Assembly (NCBI RefSeq): GCF_029392895.1
Contig: NZ_CP114200.1
Location: forward strand, 7,570,501-7,634,500
Reading direction: 5' to 3'
Source: Streptomyces sp. 71268
GTDB taxonomy: Bacteria > Actinomycetota > Actinomycetes > Streptomycetales > Streptomycetaceae
DNA length: 64,000 bases
Part shown: positions 33,400 to 53,900 of the stretch, one piece after another
Position numbering within the stretch: the first letter of the stretch is position 1
Layout of the letters: every line of letters starts with the position of its first letter
The notes under the pieces: model-generated
What the model was told of the DNA's origin: nothing
What the model saw: only the letters and a program-made list of their open reading frames with translations
The model's database searches: none
Position numbers and translations under genes: made by a program

Positions 33400-33912
33400 T
33401 CAGCGGCCGGCGGCGGCCCGTTGGGTGGCCATGTAGCCGGGCAGGCCGTCGATGTGGGAGCGCCCCACCGGGGCGAAGGAGAGCTTGTCCAGGGCCGGAC
33501 CGAAGAACGACCAGGGCCGGTTGAGTTCGGCCGCCCAGCGCCAACTGAACCGGGCGCCGTACGGGGTCGGTTCCACGACGTAGTCCTCCACCAGGTGCCG
33601 GAAGATCGACCGGGTGCCGGCCACCCCGGTGAACGTCTTGCGGTGCCCCTCCTCCCAGCGGAAGAAGCGCTCGCGCAGGGTGAAGTCACCGCCCATCTCG
33701 ATCTCTCGCGTGGTTCCGACGCCGAACGGCCGCGGCGAGGTCCAGGTCAGTCGCCGCATGCCCTTGGTCCAGCTCGACACCCCGTCCCCGGTCAGCGCCT
33801 CCCAGGTCTCCTGTGCCGAGTACGGCACCTCCACCGAGCGGGCGTGGTAGAGCGGGGCCGTGGCGAACAGGGTGTCGTCGGCCTCCTCGATCGGATACCA
33901 GCGTGCGGTCAT
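33400..33912 (-). CDS. pieC: SRPBCC-fold protein (PieC-like)
   Basis: The 170-residue protein has the START/SRPBCC helix-grip pattern: ARSVEVPYSAQETWEALTGD, SWTKGMRRLTWTSPRPFGVGTTREIEM, FFRWEEGHRKTFTGVAG, HLVEDYVVEPTPYGARFSWRWAAEL, and a C-terminal helix. These proteins bind hydrophobic ligands and in polyketide pathways often assist ring closure. Here it could steer pyridone ring formation or hold the linear amide. ATG 33912 (MTARWYPIEEADDT) is chosen because GAGGAA lies about ten bases upstream. The longer in-frame sequence is Pro/Arg-rich noise. It sits 99 bases before the amidotransferase gene in the same operon. Confidence 0.72.
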   Translation of the reverse strand: MTARWYPIEEADDTLFATAPLYHARSVEVPYSAQETWEALTGDGVSSWTKGMRRLTWTSPRPFGVGTTREIEMGGDFTLRERFFRWEEGHRKTFTGVAGTRSIFRHLVEDYVVEPTPYGARFSWRWAAELNRPWSFFGPALDKLSFAPVGRSHIDGLPGYMATQRAAAGR

Positions 33913-34061
33913 GGGTGTGGTTCCTCTTCCGTGTGGTGGGCCCACGGCGTCGTCGCGGCGGGACGGGCAGGACGGGCACGTTTGTCGGGGGTGGGAGCGG
34001 GGGGCGGTGCTGGGCGGCGGGGTGCGGCCACGCGGGGTGTCGGCCCGGTGCGGGACCGGGC

Positions 34062-34751
34062 TCACGCGGGCTTACGGGCCCGGAAGAGCGCGACGCTGCC
34101 GCGGGTCACCAGGTCGAAGTCGTCGAAGTTCTGCTTCAACTGGTCGCGGAGGTCTTCCAGGTTGTCCTCGGAGTTGTGGAAGACGCCCTTGTCGTTGAGG
34201 TTGTTCATCAGCCACCGCCCGGACCGGGTCACCGGGACCCCCGCGTACAGGATGGTGCTGCCGAACACCGTGCCGCCGGGCCTGACCGCCGCCGCGGCGT
34301 GCCGGATGGCCACGCCCTTCTCCCGCAGGCTGCCCGGCACGCAGTGCAGCAGGAAGCTGAGGGCGGCCGAGTCGTGGCTCTCCGCCGGCACCGGGAGCGG
34401 CTCCAGCGCGTTGGCGACGACCTTGGTGGTCTCGTAGAACGCCAGCCGCCGCGCGGTGAAGTCCAGGGTGCTGGGGTTGAGGTCGGCCAGCGTGATCTTC
34501 GGGTTGGAGACCGGGAACCGGGTGCGGCTCAGGAGGTAGCCGGTGCCGACGCCGAGTTCCAGGTGGCTGGCCCCGACGCTGGTGGCGTACATCCGGAGGA
34601 AGTTCCGCGGCGAGCAGCGCCAGAAGAGCGGGGCGCTGCCACGGAACACCACCAGGTCGTAGAAGGCGAGGGCACGCGGGTGGTAGGCGGACTGGCCGTC
34701 CAGGACCTCCTGGTCCACCGGTCCGGGCTGCTGGTCGTGTGTGCTGGTCAT
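34062..34751 (-). CDS. pieB1: Class I SAM methyltransferase of the PKS cluster (PieB1-like)
   Basis: The 229-residue protein has VGASHLELGVGTGYLLSRT (motif I), ITLADLNPSTLDFTARRL (acidic strand), SAALSFLLHCVPGSLREK (motif II region) and VRPGGTVFGSTILYAG (motif III). It has no signal or membrane part. In a piericidin-type pathway two O-methyl groups sit on the ring, so this and the UbiG-like enzyme divide the two positions. Which does which is inferred from position only. It lies 89 bases after the terminal PKS gene. AAGGG is about ten bases before ATG 34751. Confidence 0.75.
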   Translation of the reverse strand: MTSTHDQQPGPVDQEVLDGQSAYHPRALAFYDLVVFRGSAPLFWRCSPRNFLRMYATSVGASHLELGVGTGYLLSRTRFPVSNPKITLADLNPSTLDFTARRLAFYETTKVVANALEPLPVPAESHDSAALSFLLHCVPGSLREKGVAIRHAAAAVRPGGTVFGSTILYAGVPVTRSGRWLMNNLNDKGVFHNSEDNLEDLRDQLKQNFDDFDLVTRGSVALFRARKPA

Positions 34752-34840
34752 CGCTGGTCACCCTTGGTCGCGGTTCGGCTGGACGTGGTGCGGAGTCGTG
34801 GTCGTACGGGGGCGGGGCGCGCGGCCGGGCCGTGGCGCGG

Positions 34841-42097
<7,257 letters not shown>

Positions 42098-42174
42098 GGT
42101 GGTGCCACCCTTTCGGCAGGTCGGGAGGGACGGAGAAGGCGTGAGGCTCGATTGAGTGGTGGCCCCGGGGCCGG

Positions 42175-45100
42175 TCAGGAGATCCCGAGTTCGTTGGTGA
42201 TGAAGTCGAAGACCTCGTCGTCCGCGGCGTCGTCCGCCAGCCCGCTGTCGGTGTCGGGAACGGCGGCGACCGGCCGGCCCTCCCAGCGGGCCAGGACGGC
42301 ACGGAGCCGGGTGGCGATCCGTGGCTGGTCGGGGTGGTCGGGGCCGATGGCGGTCAGGGTGGCTTCGAACCTGTCGAGTTCGGCGAGTACCGGCACGCCG
42401 GCGGTGGGCGCCCCGTCCTGGGGGAGCGCGCCATCCAGATAGCGGGCCAGGGCCCGGGATGTCGGATGGTCGAAGACCAGGGTGGCCGGGAGCCGCAGCC
42501 CGGTGGAGGTGGCGAGCCGGTTCCGTAGCTCCACGGCGGTCAGGGAGTCGAACCCGAGGTCGTTGAAGGCCCGTTCACCGTGCACGGCCGTCGGGTCCGC
42601 GTGGCCGAGCACGGTGGCCACCGCGTCACGTACCAGGTCGAGCAGGGCGTCCTCGCGCTCGTCGGCCGCCAATCCGGCCAACCGTCCACGCCACCCGGCC
42701 ACGGCAGGCGCTGCCCCCGGTGTCGTGGGTGTGCCGGTCAGGGTGTGCAGCAGCGGTGGCGCGGCGTCGGCCGTGCCGCGCAGGGCGGCCAGGTTCAGCC
42801 GGACCGCGAGCAGGGTGTGATCGTCCCCGGCCAGCGCGGCGTCGAAGAGCGCGAGTCCGTCGTGCGGGGCCAGCGGGAGGACGCCGGCGCGCCGCATCCG
42901 GCGCTGGGTCGCCTCGTCCAACTCCCCTGCCATCCCCGCCCGTTCCTCCCAGGGTCCCCAGGCCACGGAGCGGGCAGGCAGGCCGTGGGCGGCGCGGTGC
43001 TGGGCCAGCGCGTCGAGGAGGCTGTTCGCGGCGGTGTAGTTCCCCTGCCCGGCGCCGCCGAGGGTGGCCGCCGCCGAGGAGAACAGGACGAACGCGTCGA
43101 GCGCCATGCCCCGGGTCAGCTCGTGCAGGTGCCAGGCCGCGTCGGCCTTCGGCCGCAGTACCGCGTCGAAGCGTTCCGCCGTCAGCGCCTCCAGCGCCCC
43201 GTCGTCCACCACGCCCGCCGCGTGCACGACCGCGGTCAATGGCCGCTCCGTCGGAATCCCGGCCAACACGTCGGCCAGGGCCTGGCGTCGCGACACGTCA
43301 CAGCTCGCGACCGTCACCCGCGCTCCGGCCGCGGCGAGTTCGGCCGTCAGCCGCTCGGCCTCGGGCGCCCGCGGGCCACGCCGGGTGAGCAGCAACAGGT
43401 CCCGTACGCCGTGCTCCGCGACCAGGTGCCGGGCGAGCAGCGAGCCCAGCGCGCCGGTGCCGCCGGTGATGAGGACCGTTCCGGCACGGTCGCCCAGGCG
43501 CGGAGTCGGGAGCGCGGGGTCCACGGCGGTCGGCCTGGCCCGGACCAGCCGGGGTGTGTGGAGGCCGGCGGGTCGCGCGGCGAGCTGTGGCTCGTCGGAA
43601 CCGGCCGCCCGCCGCAGCGCCGCGCGGACGTCGGCGCCGGCGCCGAGGTCGAGCAGGACGAAACGGCCCGGGTGCTCGGCCTGCGCCGCCCGACCCAGCC
43701 CCCACAGCGGCGCCTGGGCGAGGTTCGGCACGTCCTCGTCCCGCCCGGCGGCCACCGCGCCGTGCGTCAGCACGACCAGCCGGGAGGCGGCGAAGCGCGG
43801 GTCGCCGACCCACGAGGTGAGCGCGGAGCTGGCCCACGCCAGCGTTTCCCTGGCCGCCTCGGGCACGGCCGCGCCGGGCGCGGCGTGCGGGCAGGTCAGG
43901 AAGACGGTCGTCGGCACCGGCCGCCCCCCAGCTACGGCCTCCGCGAGAGCCGCCAGGTCCGGATAGCGGTCGAGCGGGCCGCCGGTGGCCTCGGATGCCG
44001 AGTCCGCCAGCGGATCGTACGGCCCGACCAGGGCCCACTCCGCCTCGTCCGCCCCGGCGGCGTCCGCCGTGCCCGGGCCGGCGGCGGCCCACTCGACGCG
44101 GAACAACGCGTCCCCGGCCGGCGTACGGCCTGCGGCCCGCAACTGGGCCGGGGAGACCGGCCGCGCCCGCAGCGCGGCCACCGTCACGACGGGTGCGCCC
44201 GACTCGTCGGTCACCAGCAGCGACATGGCGTCCTGCCCGGCCGGGGAGAGGCGGACGCGCAGCCGGGCCGCGCCGGTACGCGAGCGTCGTACGCCGTTCC
44301 AGGCGAAGGGCAGCAGCACCTGCTCCCAGGTGCTGCCCACCAGGCCCGCGTGGAGCGCGGCGTCGAGCAGGGCGGGGTGCACGCCGTACCGGAGGGCCTC
44401 CGCCCGGTACGGCTCCGGCAGCTCCACCTCGCCATAGACGTCGTCGCCCACGTGCCACACCGCCTGCAGGCCCTGGAAGGACGGCCCGTAGGCGAAGCCG
44501 TCCAGGGCCACGGTGCGGTAGAAGTCGGCGATGTCGACGGGCACGGCACCCGGCGGGGGCCAGGCTCCGTCGAGCCCGGCGGAGTCGGCGGCGGGGCTGG
44601 CCTCGACCGCGGCGGTCAGCAGGCCGCTCGCGTGCCGGGTCCAGGGCTCGGTGTCGTCGCCGTCGGGACGGGAGTACACGGCCAGGGGCCGGCGGCCGTC
44701 CTCCTCGGGCGTTCCCACCCTGAGCTGCACCCGGACCGCGCCGTCGGCGGGCAGGATCAGCGGGCTCTCCTGGTCGAGCTCGTCGACGCCCTGGCACCGT
44801 GTCAACAGCGCCGCGTGCAGGGCCAGTTCGAGGAACGCCGTGCCGGGCACGACCACCGTGTCCAGGACGACGTGGTCGGCGATCCACGGATGGGAGCTGA
44901 CCGACAGCCGGCCGGTCAGCAGCAGGCCGTCACCGTCGGCCGGGGTGAGGGCTGCGGCGAGCAGCGGGTGCCCGGCGGCCTCCAGGCCCAGGTCGGCGGG
45001 TTCGGCCGCGGCCGGTCGCGGCGGCAGCCAGTAGCGCTCGCCCTGGAAGGGATAGGTGGGCAGGTCGACCCGCGCCGTCGGGTCCGGACGGCCGGCGACA

Positions 45101-47952
45101 TCGCCCAGGCAGGCTCGCCAGTCCACCCCGCACCCGCGCACGTGCAGCGTGGCCAGCGCGGTGAGCACCGTCGTCGACTCGGGCTGGCCGCCGCGGAGCA
45201 GCGGCACGGCGGCCACCTCGTCGGCGCTCGCGCCGAGCGCGTCCAGGGCGCCGTCGCGGGCCGCCGCGCACAGCACCCTGTCGGGGCCCAGCTCCAGGAA
45301 GGTGCGGACACCCTGTGCCGCCAGGTGCCGGACGCCGGCGTGGAAACGCACGGTCGCTCGGGCGTGGCGCACCCAGTAGTCGGCCGAGCGGACCTGCTCG
45401 CCGGTGACCGGCAGCCCGGTGACGTTGGAGATCAGCGGCAGCGTCGGCTCGTGGGTCGCCAGCCGGGACATGACCGTACGGAACGCGCTCAACATGCCGT
45501 CCATACGCGGCGAGTGGAAGGCATGGCTGACGCTCAGCTCCCTGGTGCGCCGGCCCCGGTCGCGTAGCGCGGTGGCGACCCGGCCCACGCCGTCCTCGTC
45601 ACCCGACACCACCACCGAGGTCGGGCCGTTGACCGCGGCGATCTCCGCCGTCCCGTCGCCCCCGGCCAGCAGGGCCGCGACCTCCTCCTCGGTCGCCTCC
45701 ACGGCCGCCATCGCCCCGCCCTCCGGCAACTCCTGCATGAGGCGGCCCCGGGCAGCCACCGCGGTCACCGCGTCCTCCAGCGAGAACACCCCGGCCACGT
45801 GCGCGGCGGCCAACTCGCCGACGGAGTGGCCGAGCAGGAAGTCCGGGCGTACCCCCCACGACTCCACCAGCCGGAACAGGGCCACTTCGAGGGCGAACAA
45901 CGCGCACTGGGCCCAGGCCGTCCCCCGCAGCAGCCGCGCGTGTTCCGGGTAGCCGGCCGAGCCCTCCTCGGCGAGCAGCGCCTCGCGCAGCGGCAGGCCG
46001 GTCCGCTCGGTCAGCAGCGCGCAGTTGCGGTCCAGCGCCTCGGCGAAGACGGGGAAGAGCTGGTGCAACTCCCGCCCGGCACCCGGGCGTTGCGAGCCCT
46101 GCCCGGTGAAGAGGAACGCCAGCCCGCCGCCCCGCGCCGCCTCGCCCACGACGGTGTGTGCCGTGGTGGTGCCCCCGGCGAGCGCGTCGAGCCCGGCGAG
46201 CAGTTCGGTACGCCCGGCGCCGACGACCACGGCCCGCTGGGCGAGGTCGGCCCGGGTGGTGGCCAGCGCCCAGGCCACGGCGGACGGCTCCCAGTCGGGA
46301 CGCGCGGCGACGGCCTCCCGCACCCGCAGGGCCTGCGCGCGCAGCGCCTCGGGGCTGGCGGCGGACAACGGCCAGGGGGTGACGACCACAGGCCGCTCCG
46401 CGCCCGCCACACCGCCGCCCACGGCCGCGTCCCTGCCCGGGACCGCGCCCTTGCCCGGGGTCGCGGCCGCGTCGCCGTCCGGAATCGACGCGGTGGCGAC
46501 GGTCGACCCGGGAGAGGAGACGGGAGCGCCGTCCGTTCCGGTGTCGGCGGGGTCGGCGGCTTCGAGGATGACGTGGGCGTTGGTGCCGCTGATGCCGAAG
46601 GAGGACACCGCGGCTCGGCGGGGCCGGTCGGCCGCCGGCCACGAGCGCGCCTCGGTGAGGAGTTCCACCGCGCCCCGGGACCAGTCGACCCGCTCGGCCG
46701 GGGTGTCCACGTGCAGCGTGGGTGGCAGTACGCCGTGCCGCATCGCGAGCACGGTCTTGATGACCCCGGCGACGCCCGCGGCCAACTGGGTGTGGCCGAT
46801 GTTGGACTTCACCGAGCCCAGCCACAGCGGCCGGTCGGCCGGTCGGTCCTGGCCGTAGGTGGCGAGCAGGGCCTGGGCCTCGATCGGGTCGCCGAGACGG
46901 GTGCCGGTGCCGTGCGCCTCCACCGCGTCCACCTCGTCCGGGGCCAGCCGCGCGTCGGCCAGCGCCTGCCGGATCACCCGCTGCTGTGCCGGCCCGCTCG
47001 GCGCGGTGAGCCCGTTGGACGCGCCGTCCTGGTTGACGGCGCTGCCCCGCAGCACGGCCAGCACCCGGTGCCCCGCGCGGCGAGCCTCCGACAGCCGCAT
47101 GACAAGGAGCAGGCCCACGCCCTCGCCCCAGGAGGTGCCGTCGGCGGCGCTGGCGAACGCCTTGCAACGGCCGTCCGGCGCGAGCCCACGCTGGCGGCTG
47201 AACTCCACGAACATGTGCGGCGCCGCCATCACGGCGGCCCCGCCCACCAGCGCCGCGGTGCACTCGCCCGCCCGCAGCGCCCGCGCCGCCAGGTGCAGGG
47301 CCACCAACGACGAGGAGCACGCGGTGTCCACGGTCAGCGCGGGCCCCTCAAGGCCGAAGGCGTAGGCCAGCCGCCCGGAGGCGACGCTGACCGTCGTCCC
47401 GGTCAACAGGTAGCCCTCGGTGCCCTCCGACGCCGCCTGCGAGCCCGCCCCGTACCCCAGCGGAGACACCCCGACGAACACGCCGATCCGCCTGCCACGC
47501 ACCGACGTCGGATCGATGCCGGCCCGTTCGAAGACCTCCCACGCCGTCTCCAGGAGCAGCCGCTGCTGCGGGTCCATCGCCAGCGCCTCACGCGGGCTGA
47601 TCCCGAAGAACGCGGCGTCGAAGCGTTCCGCGTCCCGCAGGAAGGCCCCGTGCCGCACATAGCTGTGGCCCGGCCGGTCCGGGTCCGGGTCGTACAGCGC
47701 CTCGGTGTCCCAGCCGCGCTCTGCGGGGAACTCGGTGACGGCGTCCCGGCCCTCGCTCAGCAACTGCCAGAAGTCCTCGGGCGACGTGACGCCGCCGGGG
47801 AACCGGCAGGCCATGTCGACGATCGCGATCGGCTCGTGTCGTTCCTCGGTGAGCTGGTGGTTGCGCTGCTCAAGGCGCTTGTTCTCCTTCACCGAGTGCC
47901 GCAGGGCCGCCAGGACGCGGTCGTGTGACGCGGGTGTCTGTGCTGCGGTCAT
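42175..47952 (-). CDS. pieA5: Type I PKS, single module KS-AT(malonyl)-DH-KR-ACP (PieA5-like)
   Basis: The 1925-residue protein has a docking helix ([18 protein letters not shown]), KS (Cys212), AT (Ser710 in GHSVGE; SHAFHS marks malonyl), DH (His1027), KR ([14 protein letters not shown]; Tyr1639; VVDDG marks B-type) and ACP (Ser1803, GFDSL). It would add an acetate unit and leave an alkene. In piericidin this corresponds to C1/C1' with the C2=C3 double bond, which lies beta,gamma rather than alpha,beta. The DH motif reads [10 protein letters not shown], with D1031 where glycine is usual. I start at ATG 47952 because GGAG lies eight bases upstream. An in-frame GTG is at 47964. Confidence 0.9.
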   Translation of the reverse strand: MTAAQTPASHDRVLAALRHSVKENKRLEQRNHQLTEERHEPIAIVDMACRFPGGVTSPEDFWQLLSEGRDAVTEFPAERGWDTEALYDPDPDRPGHSYVRHGAFLRDAERFDAAFFGISPREALAMDPQQRLLLETAWEVFERAGIDPTSVRGRRIGVFVGVSPLGYGAGSQAASEGTEGYLLTGTTVSVASGRLAYAFGLEGPALTVDTACSSSLVALHLAARALRAGECTAALVGGAAVMAAPHMFVEFSRQRGLAPDGRCKAFASAADGTSWGEGVGLLLVMRLSEARRAGHRVLAVLRGSAVNQDGASNGLTAPSGPAQQRVIRQALADARLAPDEVDAVEAHGTGTRLGDPIEAQALLATYGQDRPADRPLWLGSVKSNIGHTQLAAGVAGVIKTVLAMRHGVLPPTLHVDTPAERVDWSRGAVELLTEARSWPAADRPRRAAVSSFGISGTNAHVILEAADPADTGTDGAPVSSPGSTVATASIPDGDAAATPGKGAVPGRDAAVGGGVAGAERPVVVTPWPLSAASPEALRAQALRVREAVAARPDWEPSAVAWALATTRADLAQRAVVVGAGRTELLAGLDALAGGTTTAHTVVGEAARGGGLAFLFTGQGSQRPGAGRELHQLFPVFAEALDRNCALLTERTGLPLREALLAEEGSAGYPEHARLLRGTAWAQCALFALEVALFRLVESWGVRPDFLLGHSVGELAAAHVAGVFSLEDAVTAVAARGRLMQELPEGGAMAAVEATEEEVAALLAGGDGTAEIAAVNGPTSVVVSGDEDGVGRVATALRDRGRRTRELSVSHAFHSPRMDGMLSAFRTVMSRLATHEPTLPLISNVTGLPVTGEQVRSADYWVRHARATVRFHAGVRHLAAQGVRTFLELGPDRVLCAAARDGALDALGASADEVAAVPLLRGGQPESTTVLTALATLHVRGCGVDWRACLGDVAGRPDPTARVDLPTYPFQGERYWLPPRPAAAEPADLGLEAAGHPLLAAALTPADGDGLLLTGRLSVSSHPWIADHVVLDTVVVPGTAFLELALHAALLTRCQGVDELDQESPLILPADGAVRVQLRVGTPEEDGRRPLAVYSRPDGDDTEPWTRHASGLLTAAVEASPAADSAGLDGAWPPPGAVPVDIADFYRTVALDGFAYGPSFQGLQAVWHVGDDVYGEVELPEPYRAEALRYGVHPALLDAALHAGLVGSTWEQVLLPFAWNGVRRSRTGAARLRVRLSPAGQDAMSLLVTDESGAPVVTVAALRARPVSPAQLRAAGRTPAGDALFRVEWAAAGPGTADAAGADEAEWALVGPYDPLADSASEATGGPLDRYPDLAALAEAVAGGRPVPTTVFLTCPHAAPGAAVPEAARETLAWASSALTSWVGDPRFAASRLVVLTHGAVAAGRDEDVPNLAQAPLWGLGRAAQAEHPGRFVLLDLGAGADVRAALRRAAGSDEPQLAARPAGLHTPRLVRARPTAVDPALPTPRLGDRAGTVLITGGTGALGSLLARHLVAEHGVRDLLLLTRRGPRAPEAERLTAELAAAGARVTVASCDVSRRQALADVLAGIPTERPLTAVVHAAGVVDDGALEALTAERFDAVLRPKADAAWHLHELTRGMALDAFVLFSSAAATLGGAGQGNYTAANSLLDALAQHRAAHGLPARSVAWGPWEERAGMAGELDEATQRRMRRAGVLPLAPHDGLALFDAALAGDDHTLLAVRLNLAALRGTADAAPPLLHTLTGTPTTPGAAPAVAGWRGRLAGLAADEREDALLDLVRDAVATVLGHADPTAVHGERAFNDLGFDSLTAVELRNRLATSTGLRLPATLVFDHPTSRALARYLDGALPQDGAPTAGVPVLAELDRFEATLTAIGPDHPDQPRIATRLRAVLARWEGRPVAAVPDTDSGLADDAADDEVFDFITNELGIS

Positions 47953-47977
47953 CGTCTTCTCCACCGTCCGAACGCGA

Positions 47978-50900
47978 TCAGAGGTCGGTACTGCCGAAGG
48001 CCAGGCCGATCAGGTCGTCCGCGTCCATCGCGTCGATCGACTCCAGGTCACCCGGGTCCGCGCCGGCCGCCCCGTCGACCCGGGGCGCGGGCTCGGCCAG
48101 CTCCAACAGGGCGCCGAGCAACCCGGCCGCGCGGAGCCGGTCCGGGGCGACCGTAGCCAACAGCCGACGGATCTCCGCGTCGTCCACCTCGCCGACCTCG
48201 GCCCCCGTGGCCGGACCGCCCAGCGCATCGGCCAGCTCCGCACGCAACCGCCCGGCCAACGCGGCCGGCGTGGGATGGTCGAAGACCAACGTGGCGGGCA
48301 GCCGCAGGCCCGTGGCCGCGCTCAGCCGGTTGCGCAACTCGACCGCGGTCAACGAGTCCACGCCCAACTGCTTGAACGCCTGGTCGGCACCGACCTCCCC
48401 GCTCGACGCGTAACTCAGCACGAGCGCGGTCTGCTCCCGGACCAACCCGAGCAGCAACCGGCCGCGCTCGGCCTCGGGCACCGAGGCCAGCCGGTCCACC
48501 AGCGCCCGCGCGCCACCGGCCGCCGGGTCAGGACCGGCGGCGGCCACCCGCCGCGCCGGAGCCGCCACCAACCGCCGCAGCAGCGGCGGCACCCGCTGCG
48601 CCCCGAGCGCCACGCGCGCCGCGGCGGGATCGAACCCCATCGCCACCACCGCGGCCCGGTCGGCGTCGAGCGCCGCTTCGAAGAGGGCGAGGCCCACGGC
48701 GTCGGAGAGCGGTGTCGTCCCGGCCCGGCGCAGCCGGGACTGGTCGGCCGCGCCCAGATGCCCCGTCATCCCGCTCTCCCGCTCCCACAGCCCCCACGCC
48801 ACCGAGACACCCGGCAGACCCCGGTCACGCCGGTGTTGCGCGAGCGCGTCCAGGAAGGCGTTGGCCGCCGCGTAGTTGCCCTGCCCGGGACCGCCCAGCA
48901 CAGCGGCGGACGAGGAGAAGAGGACGAAGAAGTCGAGGGGGGTGTGTTGGGTGAGTTGGTGGAGGTGCCAGGCGGTGTGGGCTTTGGGTTGGAGGGTGGT
49001 GTGGGTGTGTTGGGGGGTGAGGTTGGTGAGGAGGGCGTCGTGGAGTGTGCCGGCGGTGTGGATGATGCCGGTGAGGGGGTGTTGGGGTGGGATGGTGGCG
49101 AGTGCGGTGGCGAGTTGCTCGCGGTTGCTGGTGTCGCAGGTGGTGATGGTGGTGGTGGCGCCGAGTTGGGTGAGTTGGTGGTGGAGTTGGGTGGCGTCGG
49201 GTGCGTGGGGTCCGCGGCGGGAGAGGAGGAGGAGGTGGCGTATGCCGTGGTGGGTGACGAGGTGGCGGGCGACGAGGCTGCCGAGGACCCCGGTACCACC
49301 GGTGATCACCACCGTTCCGTCCCGCGTCGCGGCGGGCGCGGGAGGCATGGTCAGCACCACCTTGCCGATGTGCCGGGCCTGACTCATGAAGCGGAACGCC
49401 TCCAACCCGCGCCGCACGTCCCAGGTGGCGGTGGGCAGCGGACGGAGGGTGCCCGTTGCGAACAGCGGCATCAGCGCGCCCATCATCCGACCGATCCGCT
49501 CGTAACCGGCGTCGATCAGGTCGAACCACAGATACGACCTACCGGGATGGTCCACCGCCACCCGCGCGGCGTCGCGGATGTCGGTCTTGCCCATCTCCAC
49601 GAACCGGCCGCCCTCCTTCAGCAGCCGCAGCGAGGCGTCCACGTACGCGTTGGCCAGCGAGTTCAGCACCACGTCCACCCCGTTGGACGCGGCGCGCGTG
49701 TGCTCCTCGAAGTCCAGCGACCGCGAGGACGCGATCCGCTCGGCCGGCACACCCAACGCCCGCAGCGTCGGCCACTTGGCGGGGCTCGCCGTCGTGAACA
49801 CCTCGGCGCCGAGATGGCGGGCGAGTTGCAGGGCGGCCAGCCCCACGCCACCGGTCGCCGCATGGATCAGGACGGACTCGCCCTCCCGCAGCCCGGCCAG
49901 CTCCACCAGGCCGTAGTAGGCGGTGAGGAACGCGATGGGCACCGAGGCGCCTTCGGTGTACGTCCAGTGCGCGGGCAACGGTACGAGCAGCCGCCGGTCG
50001 ACGACCGCGACCGGCCCGAACGAGCCGGGCACCATGCCCATCACCCGGTCACCAGGCGCCAGGTCCGTGACGTCGGACCCCACCTCCAGGACGACGCCCG
50101 CCGCCTCCCCGCCCATCACGTCCTGATCGACCATGCCTAGGCCAAGCAGCACGTCCCGGAAGTTCACCCCCGCCGCCCGCACCGCCATCCGCACCTGCCC
50201 GGGCGCCAGTGGTGCGGCGGCCTCCGGATACGGCACCAGCGCCAGGTTCTCCAGCGTGCCCTTGCCCCGCGTGTCCAACCGCCAGGGTCCCCCGCCCGCC
50301 GGCGGCTCCAACGCCTGCCCGGGCTCGTCCCGCACCAGCCGGGGCACCAACAGCCGCCCGGCCCGCAACGCGAACTGCGGCTCACCCGAGGCGAGCGCAC
50401 CGGCGAACGCGGCCCGCGACGCCTCGTGCTCGTCGAGATCGGCCAGTACGAACCGGTCCGGGTTCTCCGTCTGCGCCGACCGCAGCAACCCCCACACCGG
50501 CGCGTGCACCAGGTCCCGTACGGCCTCGCCGTCCCCGGCTACCACCGCGCCTCGGGTGACCACCACCAACCTGCCCGCGAACCGCGCGTCGGCCAGCCAC
50601 GCCTGGGCGAGCCCGAGCACCCGGTCGACCGCCTCCCGCACGGCGTCCGGCACACCCTCCTCGGCGGGCTCCGCACCAGCGCAGGTCACCACAACGGTGT
50701 CCGGCACCGCACCGGAATCCGCCAGCGCGGTCAGGTCCGGGTACGTGGCGAGCGGCGAACCCACGGCGGGCCCACCCAACGCGAGGTCGTCCGGGCCGAC
50801 CAGGGCCCAGGGCACGCCGGACCCCGACGCGCCACCCGGCGGGGGCATCTCCAGCCAGTCCACCCACAGCGCGGTGTTCAGGTCACCGGTGCCCGCCGCC

Positions 50901-53900
50901 CGCACCTGCTCCTCGGTCACCACCCGACCCACCAGCGAGTCGATCTCGGCCACCGGAGCCCCGCCGCCGTCGGCCAGCGCGAGCGTGAGGCCGCCCTGCC
51001 CGTCATCCGTCAGCCTGACCCGCAGCGCGGTCGCCCCGGACGCGTACAGCCGCACCCCCGTCCACGAGAAGGGCAACCGCATCGGAGCGTCGGGGTCGAC
51101 GGCCCCGTGCAGCGCGGCGTCCAGCAGCGCCGGATGCAGGCCGAACCCGTCCGCCGACTGGTCATCGGGCAGCCTGACCTCGGCGAACCACGTGTCACCG
51201 CGCCGCCACAGGGCTCGCAAGCCCTGGAACGCCGGTCCGTAGCCAAGACCGTTCGCCACCAGCCGTGGGTAGAACCCGTCCAGCTCCACCGGCTGGGCGC
51301 CCACCGGCGGCCACTCCGCCAGATCCCAGTCCGGCTGCCGGGCACCCGTACCGACGAAACCGGTCGCGTGACAGCTCCACGCGGAGTCGGCCCCGGCCGC
51401 GTCGGGCCGGGAGTGGATCGTCACCGGCCGCCGCCCGGAACCCTCCTCCGGAGCCCCGACGGTGAGCTGCAACCGAACGGCCTCCCCGTCCGGGACGACC
51501 AGTGGCGTCGCGAGCGTCAACTCCTCCAGCACATCGCAGCCGACCTGGTCGCCCGCCCGTACGGCCAACTCCACCAGCGCCGCGCCCGGCACCAACACCG
51601 TGCCCCACACCACATGGTCGGCCAACCACGGATGCGACCGCACCGACACCCTGCCGACGAGCACCGCGTCACCGCCCTCACCCGCCAGCGGCAACACACC
51701 CCCCAGCAACGGATGTCCAGCCGCGTCCAGCCCAGCCGACCGCACGTCCCCGACCGCCTCCGGGGCGGTGAGCCAGTAGTGCTGGCGCTGGAAGGGGTAG
51801 GTGGGGAGGTCGAGTTGTGGTGCGGTGGTGGGGATGAGGGTGGTCCAGTTGATGGGGGTGTTGTGGGTGTGGAGGTGGGCGGCGTGGGTGAGGAGTTGGG
51901 TCCAGGTGCCGTGGTCGCGGCGGAGGGTTGCGGTGATGGTGACGGGTTGGTCGTGTTCGTCGGTGATGTCGTGGAGTGGGGTGGTGAGGATGGGGTGGGG
52001 GCTGATTTCGATGTAGGTGGTGTGTCCGTTGGTGAGGGCGGTGGTGGTGGCGTGGGTGAGGAGTACGGGTTGGCGGAGGTTGGTGTACCAGTACTGGGCG
52101 GTGAGTTGGGTGGTGTCGAGGGCTTCGCCGGTGGTGGTGGAGTAGAACGGGATGTTGCTGGTGGTGGGTTTTATGTCGGCGAGTTGTGTGAGTAGTTGTT
52201 CGCGGATGGTTTCGACGTGGGGGCTGTGGGAGGCGTAGTCGACGTTGATGCGTCGGGCGTGGATGTCGTGTTGTTCGCAGTGGGTGAGGAGGTCTTCGAC
52301 TGCGGTGGTGTTGCCGGCGATGACGGTGGTGTGGGGTCCGTTGTGTGCGGCGATGTGGAGTTCTTGTCCCCAAGCTCCGGGGAGTTGTTGGGTTGCTTCG
52401 GGTGTGAGGGTGAGGGAGGCCATGGCACCGCCACCGGTGAGGGTGGTGTGGATGGCTTGGCTGCGGAGCGCGGTGATGCGGGCGCCGTCCTCAAGGGTCA
52501 AGGCGCCCGCGATGACGGCTGCGGGGATCTCGCCTTGTGAGTGGCCGATGACGGCGGTGGGTTGGACGCCCAGGGACTGCCAGACGCGGGCTAGCGAGAC
52601 CATCACGGCGAACAGCGCGGGTTGGACGACGTCGACGCGTTCGATGGGTTGGCCGTTGGTCAACACGTCGGTCAACGACCAGTCGACGTACGGCGCCAGA
52701 GCGTCCTCGCACTCGGCTATCGACTGTCGGAAGACCTCGGAGGTGTTCAGGAGGTCGGTGGCCATGCCGGTCCACTGCGAGCCCTGACCGGGGAAGACGA
52801 AGACCGGTCGGCTGTGGTTTCCCTGGCCCGTCACCACGCTCGGGTGCTCCTGGCCGTCGGCCAGCGCCTCGAGGCCGGTGAGGAGTTCGGCGCGGTCGGT
52901 GCCGATGACGACGGCACGGTGCTCGAACATCGAGCGCTCGGTCGTCAGGGACCGCGCGACGGCGGCCGTCGTCCACTCCGGGTGGGCGTCCACGGCGGCT
53001 CGTAGCCGGCTCGCGGCGGCGCGTAGTGCCTTGGCGGATCGAGCGGACAGCGGCCAGGCCACGGCCTGAGCCACTGCGGGAGCCGCCTCGCGTGGTTCCG
53101 GCCTCGGCTCCGGTGTCGTAGCGGACACGGGAGCCTGTTCCAGGATGACGTGGGCGTTGGTGCCGCTGATGCCGAAGGAGGAGACGGCGGCTCGGCGTGG
53201 GCGACCTGTCTCCGGCCACTGCTGTCGCTCGGTGAGCAGGCGTACGGCGCCGGAGGCCCAGTCGACGTGGGGTGTGGGCTCGTCCACGTGCAGGGTGGGT
53301 GGCAGTACGCCGTGGCGCATGGCTTGGACCATCTTGATGACGCCGCCGACGCCGGCGGCGGCCTGGGTGTGGCCGATGTTGGATTTCAGCGAGCCCAGCC
53401 ACAGGGGTCGGTCGTCGGGGCGGTTCTGGCCGTAGGTGGCGAGGAGGGCCTGGGCCTCGATCGGGTCACCGAGCGTGGTGCCCGTACCGTGCGCCTCCAC
53501 CGCGTCGACCAGGTCGGGTGAGAGGCCGGCCGCGTCCAGCGCCTGCTGGATGACGCGCTGCTGCGCGGGGCCGTTGGGTGCGGAGAGGCCGCTGCTCGCG
53601 CCGTCCTGGTTGACCGACGACCCGCGGAGTACGGCGAGCACCGGGTGCCCCGCCCTGCGGGCCTCGGAGAGCCGCTCGATCAACAGCATGCCCGCGCCCT
53701 CGCCCCAAGCCGTGCCGTCGGCCGACGCCGCGAACGACTTGCAGCGGCCGTCCCTGGCCAGACCACCCTGGCGGCTGAACTCCACGAAGGTGGTCGGTGT
53801 GGCCATCACGGTGACCCCGCCCGCCAGTGCCATGGCGCAGTCGCCGCGCCGTACGGCCTGGGCCGCCAGGTGCAGTGCGACCAGCGATGACGAGCACGCC

